Shown: positions 8,028 through 16,622 of the stretch, piece by piece | Position numbering within the stretch: the first letter of the stretch is position 1 | Layout of the letters: every line of letters starts with the position of its first letter | NCBI GenBank assembly: GCA_903923905.1 | Contig: CAIXZH010000026.1 | Location: forward strand, 1 to 50,428 | Source: an uncultured Bacteroidia bacterium | GTDB taxonomy: Bacteria > Bacteroidota > Bacteroidia > Bacteroidales > Prolixibacteraceae | Length of the DNA: 50,428 nt | Direction: 5' to 3' | Made by a program: the position numbers and the translations under genes | Notes under the pieces: model-generated | Database searches by the model: none | Told to the model about the DNA's origin: nothing | Seen by the model: only the letters and a program-made list of their open reading frames with translations

Positions 8028-8648
8028 CTAAGTAATCAAATAGAGTAACGGGAAAAGGAAGATCCAGATTAAATCGACCAAATGCCAGTATAGCGCTCCG
8101 TTTTCATGCAATAAAAAATGTTCCTGGTTAATCTTACCGGACCACACCTTGAGCAGGATAATCGTTAATAAAATACCTCCAACCACCACGTGGAAGAGAT
8201 GCAATCCCGTCATTAGAAAATAGAGCCCAAAAAACATGATCTCTCCATGCGGAAGATTTCGCATCACATCAGAACCGGGATATAAATGAAGTGCGAATTT
8301 ATGACCATATTCAAAATACTTATTCATCATAAAAACTCCGGCTAAAAGCAATGTGCAAAATATCAATATCATAGCCAATTTAGGCTGATTCTTTTGAATA
8401 GCGGTTAGGGACATGGCCACAGTCATACTACTTACAAGCAGCACTACCGTATTGGTTGCCCCAATAAAGGCATTGAGTTCGAGGGCCGCATGATGGAATT
8501 CTTCCCCATATTTGGACCGCATGACTGCATAGACAATAAAAAGTCCGCCAAACAGGAAGAGCTCAGTAAAAAGGAATAACCACATCCCCATTTTACCGGT
8601 TTCGCTGTCAATGTATTCGCTATGTTCGCTGTGTTCAGTTGTCGACAT
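8028..8648 (-). CDS. coxC: cytochrome c oxidase subunit III
   Basis: 206 residues with five membrane spans, the length of the short bacterial subunit III that lacks the first two helices. Family signatures: KMGMWLFLFTELFLFGGLF near residue 20, ATNTVVLLVSSMTVAMS, GLHLFHVVVGGILL and the C-terminal YWHLVDLIWIFLFPLLYL. The His-rich N-terminus (HSEHSEY) is unremarkable in this family. It follows coxA by 26 bases in the operon. Confidence 0.95.
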   Translation of the reverse strand: MSTTEHSEHSEYIDSETGKMGMWLFLFTELFLFGGLFIVYAVMRSKYGEEFHHAALELNAFIGATNTVVLLVSSMTVAMSLTAIQKNQPKLAMILIFCTLLLAGVFMMNKYFEYGHKFALHLYPGSDVMRNLPHGEIMFFGLYFLMTGLHLFHVVVGGILLTIILLKVWSGKINQEHFLLHENGALYWHLVDLIWIFLFPLLYLIT

Positions 8649-8674
8649 AAATCAAGGTGTTTTAAGCTGAAATA

Positions 8675-10288
8675 CTATTTCGTATATGGGTTATCAAAAA
8701 CATAAGGATCACGGGTGATCACCGGTATCTCATCAAAATTTTCATGAGGAGGTGGTGAAGGGATCTGCCATTCGAGGGTAACCCCATGCCATGGATTTGC
8801 CGGGGCTATCGCACCCCTGCGTACATGGTAAATCAGATTGGAGATCATGGTAATAAGTCCTGTAAAAAGAATTATCGCCCCGATGGTCGAGATGGTTTGT
8901 CCCAGCTGAAATTTTGGATCATAATCGAAATAACGGCGTGGCATCCCCTGAATACCCATGATAAACATCGGGAAATAAAGAAGGTTAAAACCGGTGAAAA
9001 GAATTCCCCAGCCAATGTTAGCCCATCTGATATTATACATTCTGCCATAGATTTTGGGATACCAGTAATGCATACCCGCAAAAAATCCAAATCCCATACC
9101 GCCAAAAATAATATAATGGAAATGGGCAACCACAAAGTCAGTATTATGCACCTGGATATCGGTAGCAACCGACCCGAGTGTCAGACCTGTGAAACCACCG
9201 ATTGTGAACAGGAAGATAAAAGAGATCGCATACAGGAGTGGTGGCTGAAGATCGACAGAGCCTCCATACATCGTTGACAACCAGTTAAATACCTTAATTG
9301 CACTGGGAATTGCCACGAGGAAGGTCAGGAAAGAGAAAAACCATCGCGATTCATAACTCATTCCCGATGTGAACATATGGTGACCCCACACAAAATAACC
9401 AACCAGTGCAATTGCAAGACTTGAAAAGACAATCGGAAGATAACCAAAGACAGGTTTCTGGCTGAAGGTCGGGAATATTTCGGTGACCACACCCATTGCA
9501 GGTAAGATCATCACATAAACTGCCGGGTGGGAATAGATCCAGAAAAGGTGCTGATATAACACAGGGTCTCCTCCGAGAGCAGGATCAAAAAATCCGATAT
9601 GAAGGGTCCTTTCAGCGATAACCATCAACAGGGTAATCCCTACTACCGGAGTTGCAAGTAGTTGAATCCACGCCGTAGCATAAAGTGACCAGGGGAAAAG
9701 TGGCATTCTGAACCAGGTCATTCCCGGTGCACGCATCCGGTGAATGGTGACAATAAAATTCAAACCGGTAAGAATTGAAGCGAATCCAAGCGTAAATGCC
9801 GCAGTCAGGGCTATCACCACATTCGAAGAGGCTTCAGCACTGTATGGAACATAAAATGTCCAGCCCGTATCGGGTGAATGGCCATGCGCAAACTGGGAAT
9901 AGAGACCAAGGCACGCACCGGTAATATAAACATAGAAGGAGAAAAGGTTCAGCTTGGGAAAAGCCACATCCTTAGCCCCAATCATGATAGGCAGCATTAT
10001 ATTTCCAAAAACGGCGGCCAGACCAGGAATTACGACAATGAAAATCATGATGATACCATGCAGTGTGAACATGGCATTGTAAGTCTGGGCGGTCATAATG
10101 GTTTCGCCCGGAGCCACTTTCTCAATTTTCATTAAAAGTCCCAATACCGCCGCACTCAGAAAGAATGTGGTGATGGCATAGAGATAAAGTAGTCCGATCC
10201 TTTTATGGTCTGTTGAACTTAACCACGACCACAGACCGGTCTTATGATTAAGAAAATTTAGAGGAGCAGTTGGTGATGGATTGTTCAT
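8675..10288 (-). CDS. coxA: cytochrome c oxidase subunit I, A2-type
   Basis: 537 residues, 12 membrane spans. It reduces O2 at the heme a3/CuB centre and pumps protons. Visible ligands: FTLHGIIMIF (low-spin heme His), YSHPAVYVMILP (CuB His with cross-linked Tyr region), WGHHMFTSGM (CuB His pair) and VAHFHYIIFGG (heme His pair). The motif is YSHPAVY instead of the usual GHPEVY: the D-channel Glu is absent and Tyr-Ser precede the His, which defines subtype A2 of the heme-copper oxidases. ATG 10288 overlaps the SCO gene stop by 4 bases, indicating translational coupling. Confidence 0.97.
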   Translation of the reverse strand: MNNPSPTAPLNFLNHKTGLWSWLSSTDHKRIGLLYLYAITTFFLSAAVLGLLMKIEKVAPGETIMTAQTYNAMFTLHGIIMIFIVVIPGLAAVFGNIMLPIMIGAKDVAFPKLNLFSFYVYITGACLGLYSQFAHGHSPDTGWTFYVPYSAEASSNVVIALTAAFTLGFASILTGLNFIVTIHRMRAPGMTWFRMPLFPWSLYATAWIQLLATPVVGITLLMVIAERTLHIGFFDPALGGDPVLYQHLFWIYSHPAVYVMILPAMGVVTEIFPTFSQKPVFGYLPIVFSSLAIALVGYFVWGHHMFTSGMSYESRWFFSFLTFLVAIPSAIKVFNWLSTMYGGSVDLQPPLLYAISFIFLFTIGGFTGLTLGSVATDIQVHNTDFVVAHFHYIIFGGMGFGFFAGMHYWYPKIYGRMYNIRWANIGWGILFTGFNLLYFPMFIMGIQGMPRRYFDYDPKFQLGQTISTIGAIILFTGLITMISNLIYHVRRGAIAPANPWHGVTLEWQIPSPPPHENFDEIPVITRDPYVFDNPYTK

Positions 10289-11067
10289 TCTTTGATTTCT
10301 TTAGATGATTTTTTCCTTGAAGAAATTAGTAAATAAGCCACAAAAAAGAGCCCTATAATGAGCGTAAAAGCCCCCAGCAACCGGGTGAATTGAAGGGTAT
10401 ATCCGCGGCTTTGCGGATCGTATGCAAAACAATAATCGAAGATTTTTGAACTGGTTGGACGTGCCTGCCCTTTTTGAGCTTCAACAACAGCCATCTTCAC
10501 GTCGAAGGGAAGATAGGTAATGCCATATAAATAGCGGGTGATTTTCCCTTTGGGACTCAACATGATAATTGTTGATGGGTGAGCAAAATCGAGCCCGGTT
10601 GGTTTGTATCTAAAGCCGGCTGCTTCAGTTATTTTTTGAATATTCCCCAATTCGCCGGTCAGGTAAGTCCAGCTTGCGCGGTCTTTCTCCTTTATCTTCT
10701 GAACAAAATTGAGCTTCTTGATCCGTGCCTTTTCCGGCGTATCCTTGGTATTAAAACTGATCGTGATAATATCGAAATCTTTACCCAAAGACATATCCAT
10801 TTTACTGATCACATCAGCAATTCCGTCGAGCAGCGGGCTGCATAATCCCGGACAATCAAAGTAAACAAACGAAAGGATGGTGGGTTTATTGATCATACTA
10901 CCCAAACTAACCGTATCGTTCTTTTCATTAATGAATTTCAGGTCAAGCGGAATCGTTTCACCAAGCTTCTCCACAATACCAATTTCAGTTACGCGCTGAA
11001 CCGGTACTTGAGCATGGGCATTAAAACACAAAACACCTAACATTAACACTAACAATAAAAGTTTCAT
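10285..11067 (-). CDS. SCO1/SenC-family copper chaperone
   Basis: 260 residues. N-terminal signal peptide (LLLLVLMLGVLCFNAHA), thioredoxin-like SCO domain with the copper site CPGLC near residue 70 and the distal His in FAHPSTIIML (~162), and a C-terminal membrane anchor (LLGAFTLIIGLFFVAYLLIS). SCO proteins deliver copper to CuA of CoxB or keep its cysteines reduced. Its place immediately before coxA, with a 4-base overlap, fits that job. The C-terminal anchor in addition to a cleavable signal would leave the domain in the periplasm. Confidence 0.94.
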   Translation of the reverse strand: MKLLLLVLMLGVLCFNAHAQVPVQRVTEIGIVEKLGETIPLDLKFINEKNDTVSLGSMINKPTILSFVYFDCPGLCSPLLDGIADVISKMDMSLGKDFDIITISFNTKDTPEKARIKKLNFVQKIKEKDRASWTYLTGELGNIQKITEAAGFRYKPTGLDFAHPSTIIMLSPKGKITRYLYGITYLPFDVKMAVVEAQKGQARPTSSKIFDYCFAYDPQSRGYTLQFTRLLGAFTLIIGLFFVAYLLISSRKKSSKEIKE

Positions 11068-11189
11068 TCCAAAAATTTTAACAATTCTAATTTCTTTCCC
11101 TTTAAACAGCCATGCGAACTTTTGTACTTAACCGTGGCCTTTAAAGAAATGATGTTATTATCCAAACCTGGTATAAATACACCGATACC

Positions 11190-12107
11190 CTATTCAGCCG
11201 AATCGGGATCCTTTTTGCTGCCTGCCAGAAATATTGCCCTGATTTGCAGGAAAACATAGATGATAAATCCCCAGGCTCCCAGGACCGCAATCGTATAAGC
11301 CAGCAAGAGCCAGATTGGTGTCTTTGAAACGACATTCCACATCGCCCGTTGTTCATTTAATGGAGGGCGGTAAGTGGGAACCCCTATAATTAGTACTGAA
11401 TCTGCCTTAGCCTCTCCAAATATCGCTTCATTAGTCAATCTTGCAATCAGTTGGACATGCCCGGCAGAATCACCGGGAAGATCTGCAGGGAAATTAAACA
11501 AAGCATTTCCAAGTGCATCGGTCGTACGAGCTTCGTCAATCAATAGGTTACCAAAATACCGCTTTGCAAATAATTTTACCTCGGCCCCGGCTACTGGTTG
11601 ATTTACCTTATCCTTCATTGCTGATAGTGAAGCCTGAACCTGGTTCTTATCCTTTAACCAACTAATCTGAATTTTTACATTCTGTACAGAAGCACCACCG
11701 GCTTCAGAACTCTTTGAAACCTCCTGAACATATTTATCGTTGAAGCTCCTTGCATAGGAGATAACCCGCCAGACATCAGTGGCTGAAAGGGTGTTTTTAA
11801 ACGAAGGCATAGGTCCGCGACCAGCGGTCACTTTAAATTGCAGGGCGCCGTCAGAATTGCTTTGCATCTTAACAGAGGCAAAATCGGGCGGCGGCGGAAC
11901 CAATGGAATGGGATTATTTTTTCCCGGTTCCCCATGACAAGACTTACAGCTGGCATTATAAATCTCCGAACCTGCTTTACGCGAGGCATCGTCAAAGGCG
12001 AAAGGGCTCTTCCGCAACTCATTTTCAGCAGGCACCACCCAAACCTGAGCTGATAATCGCAAGGAGATCAGCACAATCAACAGCAGTGAAAAATATCTTT
12101 TAATCAT
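11190..12107 (-). CDS. membrane-anchored mono-heme cytochrome c with a beta-sandwich domain
   Basis: 305 residues. Signal peptide (FSLLLIVLISLRLSAQ), then a class I cytochrome c domain with CKSCH (~54-58) and a probable Met ligand in GRGPMPSF (~100). Residues ~145-245 look like an Ig/CNA-B-like beta sandwich (AGAEVKLFAKRYFGN), and a single membrane helix near 268-290 (IWLLLAYTIAVLGAWGFIIY) with a charged tail. It sits between the NrfD and SCO genes and is the natural electron carrier from the quinol-oxidising module to the CuA/cytochrome of CoxB. The cytochrome plus Ig plus C-terminal anchor layout differs from the ActE cytochromes of alternative complex III. Confidence 0.85.
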   Translation of the reverse strand: MIKRYFSLLLIVLISLRLSAQVWVVPAENELRKSPFAFDDASRKAGSEIYNASCKSCHGEPGKNNPIPLVPPPPDFASVKMQSNSDGALQFKVTAGRGPMPSFKNTLSATDVWRVISYARSFNDKYVQEVSKSSEAGGASVQNVKIQISWLKDKNQVQASLSAMKDKVNQPVAGAEVKLFAKRYFGNLLIDEARTTDALGNALFNFPADLPGDSAGHVQLIARLTNEAIFGEAKADSVLIIGVPTYRPPLNEQRAMWNVVSKTPIWLLLAYTIAVLGAWGFIIYVFLQIRAIFLAGSKKDPDSAE

Positions 12108-12124
12108 TGGTAATATGTTAGCGA

Positions 12125-13471
12125 TTATTCTTTGGTTTTACTATCTGTTTCGTGTTGCTCTTCAGCCACTTCCCATATTGGAATGACAGGGAAAAATTTT
12201 ACCAGGATGGTTATAATGATAACCGCCAATATTATTGTTCCTATAGTAATGGCTGATTCAACGATGGTGGGATGATAAACCATCCATGCATCCGGAACAT
12301 GTTGTTTGGGGAGGAAAGGATGGTCCTGTGTTGGCACCACGATGATAAACCGTTTAAACCAGGCGGCAATCAGCATAATAATGGAAATGACCAGCATGGA
12401 AAGCGGCTTTCTGAAAACCTTGAATAACAACAGGATAATCGGAATAATCAGCCCCAGAAGCTGAACACTCCAAAACATCATTGCATAATCCCCGACAAAA
12501 AGTTCCTTCAGATGAATCGCTTCAGCAGTTTTCATCTTAAACCCGGGAACCAGGTACTCATTGATATTAAAATAGAGGTAAACAATCGAGACAAGGACCA
12601 GCAATTTCCCCATCATATCGAAATGATGTAAAGTCAGGTACTTGTCAAGCTTATAATTGGTTCTTACAAAGTACATCACAATAACAACAGCTGCTGATCC
12701 GGCGACAAAGGCTCCGGTAAGGAAGTAGGGTCCGAAAATTGAACTATCCCAGCCAGGCCGGAGAGTAACAGCGAATAACCAGGAGGTTACCGTGTGTATG
12801 GCAAAGGCGGTCGGAATGATCAGGATCAGCATTATCCGTACCGCTTTCAGAAGTATTTTATATTGCTGTGGGGTATGAATCCAGTTAACGGAAAGTACTT
12901 CATACGTTTTCTGAAGCCATTTAGGGGTATGCCCCATACGTCCTTTGCTGATTGCCAGATCGGGAATAAGGGGAAGAAAATACAATAAAGCACTGATAAC
13001 CAAATAGGTTGTAACCACTGTGACATCCCAGATAATCGGAGATTGAATGCGACCGTATAAAAATACATAAGGAAGTCTCTCAGGACGTCCCATATCTGAT
13101 ACAATGACTAAACCGGCGATGGCAGCGAAAGCAACGGCTATGATCTCTGCAATCCGGGCAATTGGTTTTACCCATTTAAAACCGATTAATCCAAGCACTG
13201 AACTGATTAGCATCCCTACAAGGCTTGTGGCGACAAAAAATACGAAGTTTGCAATATACATTCCCCAACTCGTGTAATCCCGGAGGCCGGTCACAATCAA
13301 CCCCTTGTCCCACTGGAGATAGTAGGCATAGATGCAGGCTAAAAGAGAGATGCCCAAAAATCCCATCCAGACTATAAATCCTTGCGTAATCCCTACTGGT
13401 CTCAATATATCAGCTGCAATTGAATCGAGTTTTTTGTCGTTCAAAAAACCGGTATTTACTTCTGATGCCAT
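12125..13471 (-). CDS. NrfD/PsrC-type quinol-interacting membrane protein
   Basis: 448 residues with about ten membrane spans. Family features: GLRDYTSWGMYIANFVFFVATS near the start of the bundle, then GPYFLTGAFVAGSAAVVIV. NrfD-like proteins bind quinol at the membrane and pass electrons to an attached iron-sulfur subunit, here the gene just upstream. In alternative complex III the equivalent subunits are ActC and ActF. Only one NrfD-type gene is present. It is 17 bases upstream of the cytochrome gene and 90 bases after the Fe-S gene, with a palindromic repeat in that gap. Confidence 0.92.
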   Translation of the reverse strand: MASEVNTGFLNDKKLDSIAADILRPVGITQGFIVWMGFLGISLLACIYAYYLQWDKGLIVTGLRDYTSWGMYIANFVFFVATSLVGMLISSVLGLIGFKWVKPIARIAEIIAVAFAAIAGLVIVSDMGRPERLPYVFLYGRIQSPIIWDVTVVTTYLVISALLYFLPLIPDLAISKGRMGHTPKWLQKTYEVLSVNWIHTPQQYKILLKAVRIMLILIIPTAFAIHTVTSWLFAVTLRPGWDSSIFGPYFLTGAFVAGSAAVVIVMYFVRTNYKLDKYLTLHHFDMMGKLLVLVSIVYLYFNINEYLVPGFKMKTAEAIHLKELFVGDYAMMFWSVQLLGLIIPIILLLFKVFRKPLSMLVISIIMLIAAWFKRFIIVVPTQDHPFLPKQHVPDAWMVYHPTIVESAITIGTIILAVIIITILVKFFPVIPIWEVAEEQHETDSKTKE

Positions 13472-13518
13472 AGTTTTGGTTATTTTATTTTTAAAAATTA
13501 TTTAACGTCAATGGTGAG

Positions 13519-13546
13519 GTAAAGACGCATGGCCGTGCGTCTCTAC
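13519..13546. repeat. imperfect palindromic intergenic repeat (REP-like)
   Basis: GTAAAGACGCATGGCC overlaps GGCCGTGCGTCTCTAC: a 28-base palindrome centred on GGCC with two mismatched pairs. Elements of the form AGACGCA-GGCC-TGCGTCT recur in intergenic DNA of Bacteroidota and other bacteria as I recall. It lies inside an operon, between the Fe-S and NrfD genes, where it would form an RNA hairpin. Confidence 0.6.
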
Positions 13547-13561
13547 AGAATTAATTCTAAA

Positions 13562-14533
13562 TTATGTCGGTTCCTGAACAGGATCTTTCTCATCCTTAAA
13601 TTCAAACAACCTGTTTTTGGGCGGGAGATAATAAACGCGTGGTTTGGTCCCCAATTCTGCCATAAGCTGGTATCCTGCATTTACGCGGAGTAGTTCACTG
13701 AGACGGAAAGTCTCTTTGGTAGTACCATTCGTAACGGCATCCTGATTCTCATCACCAAAATAGTAAACTCCGTTGGGACAGGCTGATACGCAATAAGGAA
13801 GTTTCCCTTCCCGCAGACGGTCCGAACTGAAAAGACATTTGGTGATTGTACCTTTACGCTGCGGAACATTGAGCTCAATATTATAGGGTTTCCCTTTATC
13901 AGCCTCGGCCATCAATGGTTCTTCCCAATGGAATAAACGGGCAGAATAGGGACAGGCTGCAATGCAAAACCTGCAACCAATACATCGTTCATTGTCAATT
14001 AATACGATTCCATCTTGCCGTTTAAACGTAGCGTCTACCGGACATACAGCAACGCAGGGTGGATTGTCACAATGCTGACAGGGTTTTGGCATGAAATACG
14101 GGGCCGTATGCTCCGATTCCTGCATTACCAGGGTGTTAATATGGTATTCATACGGACGTAAATGGTGTGCCCCCTGGCAGGCAGAGATGCACTTGCGGGC
14201 ATTCCGGCATTTGGCAAGGTCAATGACCATTACAAAACGGTGACCTTTAAGCCCTTCTCTTCCCTGCTTCTGGAGCTTATCAACATCAACCCGGATATCT
14301 TTTATCTGATCGCGTGGGACCTCAACGATCCGATTATCAGAGGTTAAGACTTTTACAAAATCATGACCGGGTTTGGATTCTTCATACTTATAACCTGAAT
14401 AGATCGCTGCACCGCCGGCAGCAGCTACAGCGCCTAATAATCCAAAATTTTTGAAAAAAGCGCGCCTTGAATTTTGGTTATCCTCTTCCCGGCCAGAGTG
14501 ATCATGGCCGGTACTGTTACTGTTATGACTCAT
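13562..14533 (-). CDS. TAT-exported four-cluster ferredoxin-like subunit (DsrO/HybA/ActB2-like)
   Basis: 323 residues. A twin-arginine signal (NSRRAFFKNFGLLGAVAAAG, 21-40) sends the folded protein across the membrane. Cysteine motifs: I, Cys109, Cys115, Cys119 with Ala at 112 where a Cys is expected; II, Cys152, 155, 160, 164; III, Cys184, 187, 190, 194; IV, Cys233, 248, 252 with Ser at 236 where a Cys is expected. Motifs II and III would hold two normal [4Fe-4S] clusters; the intertwined I/IV pair has three Cys each, so [3Fe-4S] clusters or non-Cys ligands are possible. Paired with the downstream NrfD gene it forms a quinol-oxidoreductase module facing the periplasm. There is no molybdopterin subunit. 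Confidence 0.9.
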   Translation of the reverse strand: MSHNSNSTGHDHSGREEDNQNSRRAFFKNFGLLGAVAAAGGAAIYSGYKYEESKPGHDFVKVLTSDNRIVEVPRDQIKDIRVDVDKLQKQGREGLKGHRFVMVIDLAKCRNARKCISACQGAHHLRPYEYHINTLVMQESEHTAPYFMPKPCQHCDNPPCVAVCPVDATFKRQDGIVLIDNERCIGCRFCIAACPYSARLFHWEEPLMAEADKGKPYNIELNVPQRKGTITKCLFSSDRLREGKLPYCVSACPNGVYYFGDENQDAVTNGTTKETFRLSELLRVNAGYQLMAELGTKPRVYYLPPKNRLFEFKDEKDPVQEPT

Positions 14534-14560
14534 AAATTGGGGGATGTTTATTCAGTTTGT

Positions 14561-14929
14561 TTACTGCTTTAAGCGTAGACTATCAAGCGGAATCGATTTT
14601 ATACTGGCAAGAGCATATCCTGACGAGGTAATTGATTCCCTCATTCGGATGGTGTCTCCGATAGCAGGTACAAATTCAACATAGGCTTTTCCATTCCTGT
14701 AATTGGCCTTTACCTGTTTCACACCTTTCAGAGAACCAAGTGCTGATTGGATGGTTTGTTCACAACCGGTGCAGGTCATCCCCTGAATTGATAATTCAAG
14801 AGCTGCTACTTTCAGATTTTCCCCGACCTGGGACTTAGCCGAAGGGGAACTTTTTTGGGGGCCGCCATTGCTGCAGCCAAATGCTAATAAGAAGGAAATG
14901 ACAATCAGAAATCTCATTAGAGCAATCAT
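14561..14929 (-). CDS. HMA-domain lipoprotein (periplasmic copper-binding candidate)
   Basis: 122 residues. Lipoprotein signal: hydrophobic FLIVISFLLAF followed by GCSNGG, with Cys19 as lipidation site. Residues ~45-110 are a heavy-metal-associated fold with GMTCTGCEQTI, the CxxC copper site, and GSLKGVKQVKANYRNGKAYVEF. It resembles MerP/CopZ-like metal carriers but is membrane-tethered outside the cytoplasm. It is the first gene of the respiratory block, 27 bases before the Fe-S gene, so a role in supplying copper to the oxidase with the SCO protein is plausible (inference). ATG 14929; an alternative ATG lies four codons downstream. Confidence 0.85.
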   Translation of the reverse strand: MIALMRFLIVISFLLAFGCSNGGPQKSSPSAKSQVGENLKVAALELSIQGMTCTGCEQTIQSALGSLKGVKQVKANYRNGKAYVEFVPAIGDTIRMRESITSSGYALASIKSIPLDSLRLKQ

Positions 14930-15297
14930 TCGTTAAGTAAATTAAAATCAATAAATGGATCAGGAACTGCTACCTAAAACATTAAAATAAAACTCTTCAA
15001 CTATAAATAGATGAATGATCAGTTAGTTAAATGAAGCGTCTAAAACTACAAATATATTTCTATATTCCAACAAAATCGGTATTAACTTTTCAGATTTTAC
15101 CGGTTACAGACACAAACTTTAAAACCAAACACTTTTAAAGGAGTTCCTTAAAATTCAAAAAGGACTATTCATCCCTGTTTCAGAAAAACCGGAATGAATA
15201 ATCCAAATCTGCATTTCCCATCAACTTAGCTTAAAAACAAATTAAGAAGATGAAAAGTTCAACGGCTAAAAGAAAATATATTCAATTCTAACCGTTT
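14930..15297. other. AT-rich intergenic region upstream of the respiratory block
   Basis: No coding frame of note. It should hold the promoter for the minus-strand block. TATATTTG on the minus strand (15049-15056) fits the -7 consensus and is about 120 bases from the ATG at 14929. A TTTG lies 14 bases further upstream (15071-15074), closer than the usual spacing. Nothing else is visible apart from the pfkA terminator at its right edge. Confidence 0.4.
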
Positions 15298-15325
15298 TAA
15301 AAAAAAATCGCAGAATGACCTGCGG
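15298..15325 (-). terminator. rho-independent terminator of pfkA
   Basis: On the minus strand CCGCAG, a six-base loop and CTGCG form a stem, followed by a run of at least eight T. It begins 9 bases after the pfkA stop. Confidence 0.85.
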
Positions 15326-15333
15326 TTTGCTAT

Positions 15334-16356
15334 CTAGGAAGATAGAATCCTTATGGAGTCCAATAATTTCCGGTTCATCTCCTTGTCATATTTAATCGCT
15401 TTATTAAATGGAACCAGAGAAATCTCATCGTTTACGATACCAACCATAACACTCTGTTGATCATCGAGTAAAGTCTCAACTGCCGCTACTCCCAACCGGC
15501 TTGCCAGAATACGATCAGAAGCGGTAGGTGAACCTCCTCGCTGAATATGACCCAAAACAGTTACCCTAACATCATACTGAGGATAATCTTTCTCAACCTG
15601 TTTGGCGATATCAATGGCTCCTCCTGCTTTTTCCCCCTCAGCCACCAAAACAATTGAAGAGTTCTTACTTTGTCGGTAACCCGATTTGATCAATTTCTCC
15701 AATGTTGTCAGATCTGTATCGGTTTCAGGTATCAGAACCGCCTCGGCACCTGAGGCTATCCCGCCATTCAACGCAAGGAAACCGGCGTCACGACCCATCA
15801 CTTCAATGAAAAACAGACGTTCATGTGCCGTTGCAGTATCGCGGATTTTATCCACGGCTTCGATAATCGTATTTAGCGCTGTATCATATCCAACTGTAAA
15901 ATCGGTCCCGAACAAATCATTATCGATTGTTCCCGGAATACCTACGATGGGAATCCCAAATTCCTGGGCGAATATCCTTGCTCCGGTAAAAGTACCATCA
16001 CCACCGATTACTATCAACGCATCAATTCCGGCATTTTTAAGGTTTTGCCAGGCTTTTTCACGTCCTTCAACGGTACGAAACTCTATGCTGCGAGCTGTCT
16101 TGAGAATCGTCCCGCCAAGCTGAATCGTGTTACTTACATCTCCCGAATTCAGCGGTTTAAAATTATTTTCTATTAACCCTTTATAACCATGAAAGATCCC
16201 AACTACCTCACGACCATAAAAAATGGAAGTTCTGGTTACTGCACGTATTGCAGCATTCATACCCGGAGCATCGCCACCCGAAGTTAAGATACCAATTTTT
16301 TTGATCGGACTGTCGACATAATCATCCGGCATTGCAATCCTATTGTCCTTACTCAT
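15334..16356 (-). CDS. pfkA: ATP-dependent 6-phosphofructokinase
   Basis: 340 residues, a normal length for bacterial PfkA. It phosphorylates fructose 6-phosphate to the 1,6-bisphosphate in glycolysis. Motifs: [14 protein letters not shown] (~31-44, ATP site), [11 protein letters not shown] (the GGDG form goes with ATP rather than pyrophosphate use), [14 protein letters not shown] (catalytic Asp in TIDND), [12 protein letters not shown] and [14 protein letters not shown] (sugar-phosphate and effector contacts). A short N-terminal extension (~18 residues) precedes the first strand, as often in Bacteroidota. Monocistronic: -7 element upstream and terminator downstream. Confidence 0.97.
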   Translation of the reverse strand: MSKDNRIAMPDDYVDSPIKKIGILTSGGDAPGMNAAIRAVTRTSIFYGREVVGIFHGYKGLIENNFKPLNSGDVSNTIQLGGTILKTARSIEFRTVEGREKAWQNLKNAGIDALIVIGGDGTFTGARIFAQEFGIPIVGIPGTIDNDLFGTDFTVGYDTALNTIIEAVDKIRDTATAHERLFFIEVMGRDAGFLALNGGIASGAEAVLIPETDTDLTTLEKLIKSGYRQSKNSSIVLVAEGEKAGGAIDIAKQVEKDYPQYDVRVTVLGHIQRGGSPTASDRILASRLGVAAVETLLDDQQSVMVGIVNDEISLVPFNKAIKYDKEMNRKLLDSIRILSS

Positions 16357-16377
16357 ACTCTTTTATTTTAATCCGCA

Positions 16378-16385
16378 CAAATTTA
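16378..16385 (-). promoter_or_regulatory. candidate -7 element of pfkA (TAAATTTG)
   Basis: TAAATTTG on the minus strand, ending 21 bases before the pfkA ATG. No TTTG at the expected -33 position. Confidence 0.45.
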
Positions 16386-16572
16386 ACCGGGAATGAGGTG
16401 TGAATATGAAATTCACCGTTAAATTTACTTCAATTTTGGTGAAATTGATTATTAACGCTGTTAATTATTACAAAATGAGAATTTTACGGAATCCTTGCCA
16501 ATTTATTTATCCCTGTGTAAAGGATCGTAAATCAACTAGCTTTCTATGGGCGGGCCAATGTCGGCAACCGGA

Positions 16573-16598
16573 TCCAGGAAGTTGAGGTTGTTCCTGGA
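16573..16598. terminator. hairpin downstream of ispH
   Basis: TCCAGGAA and TTCCTGGA form a perfect 8-bp stem with a 10-base loop, 24 bases beyond the ispH stop. No T-run follows on the minus strand, so it may be a processing or decay-protecting hairpin rather than an intrinsic terminator. Confidence 0.4.
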
Positions 16599-16622
16599 CC
16601 ATTTACCTAGAGCAAAAAGAGA

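Noticed and set aside
12790-13104. Short frames on both strands inside the NrfD gene
   Set aside because: Shadow frames of a hydrophobic membrane protein gene without own signals.
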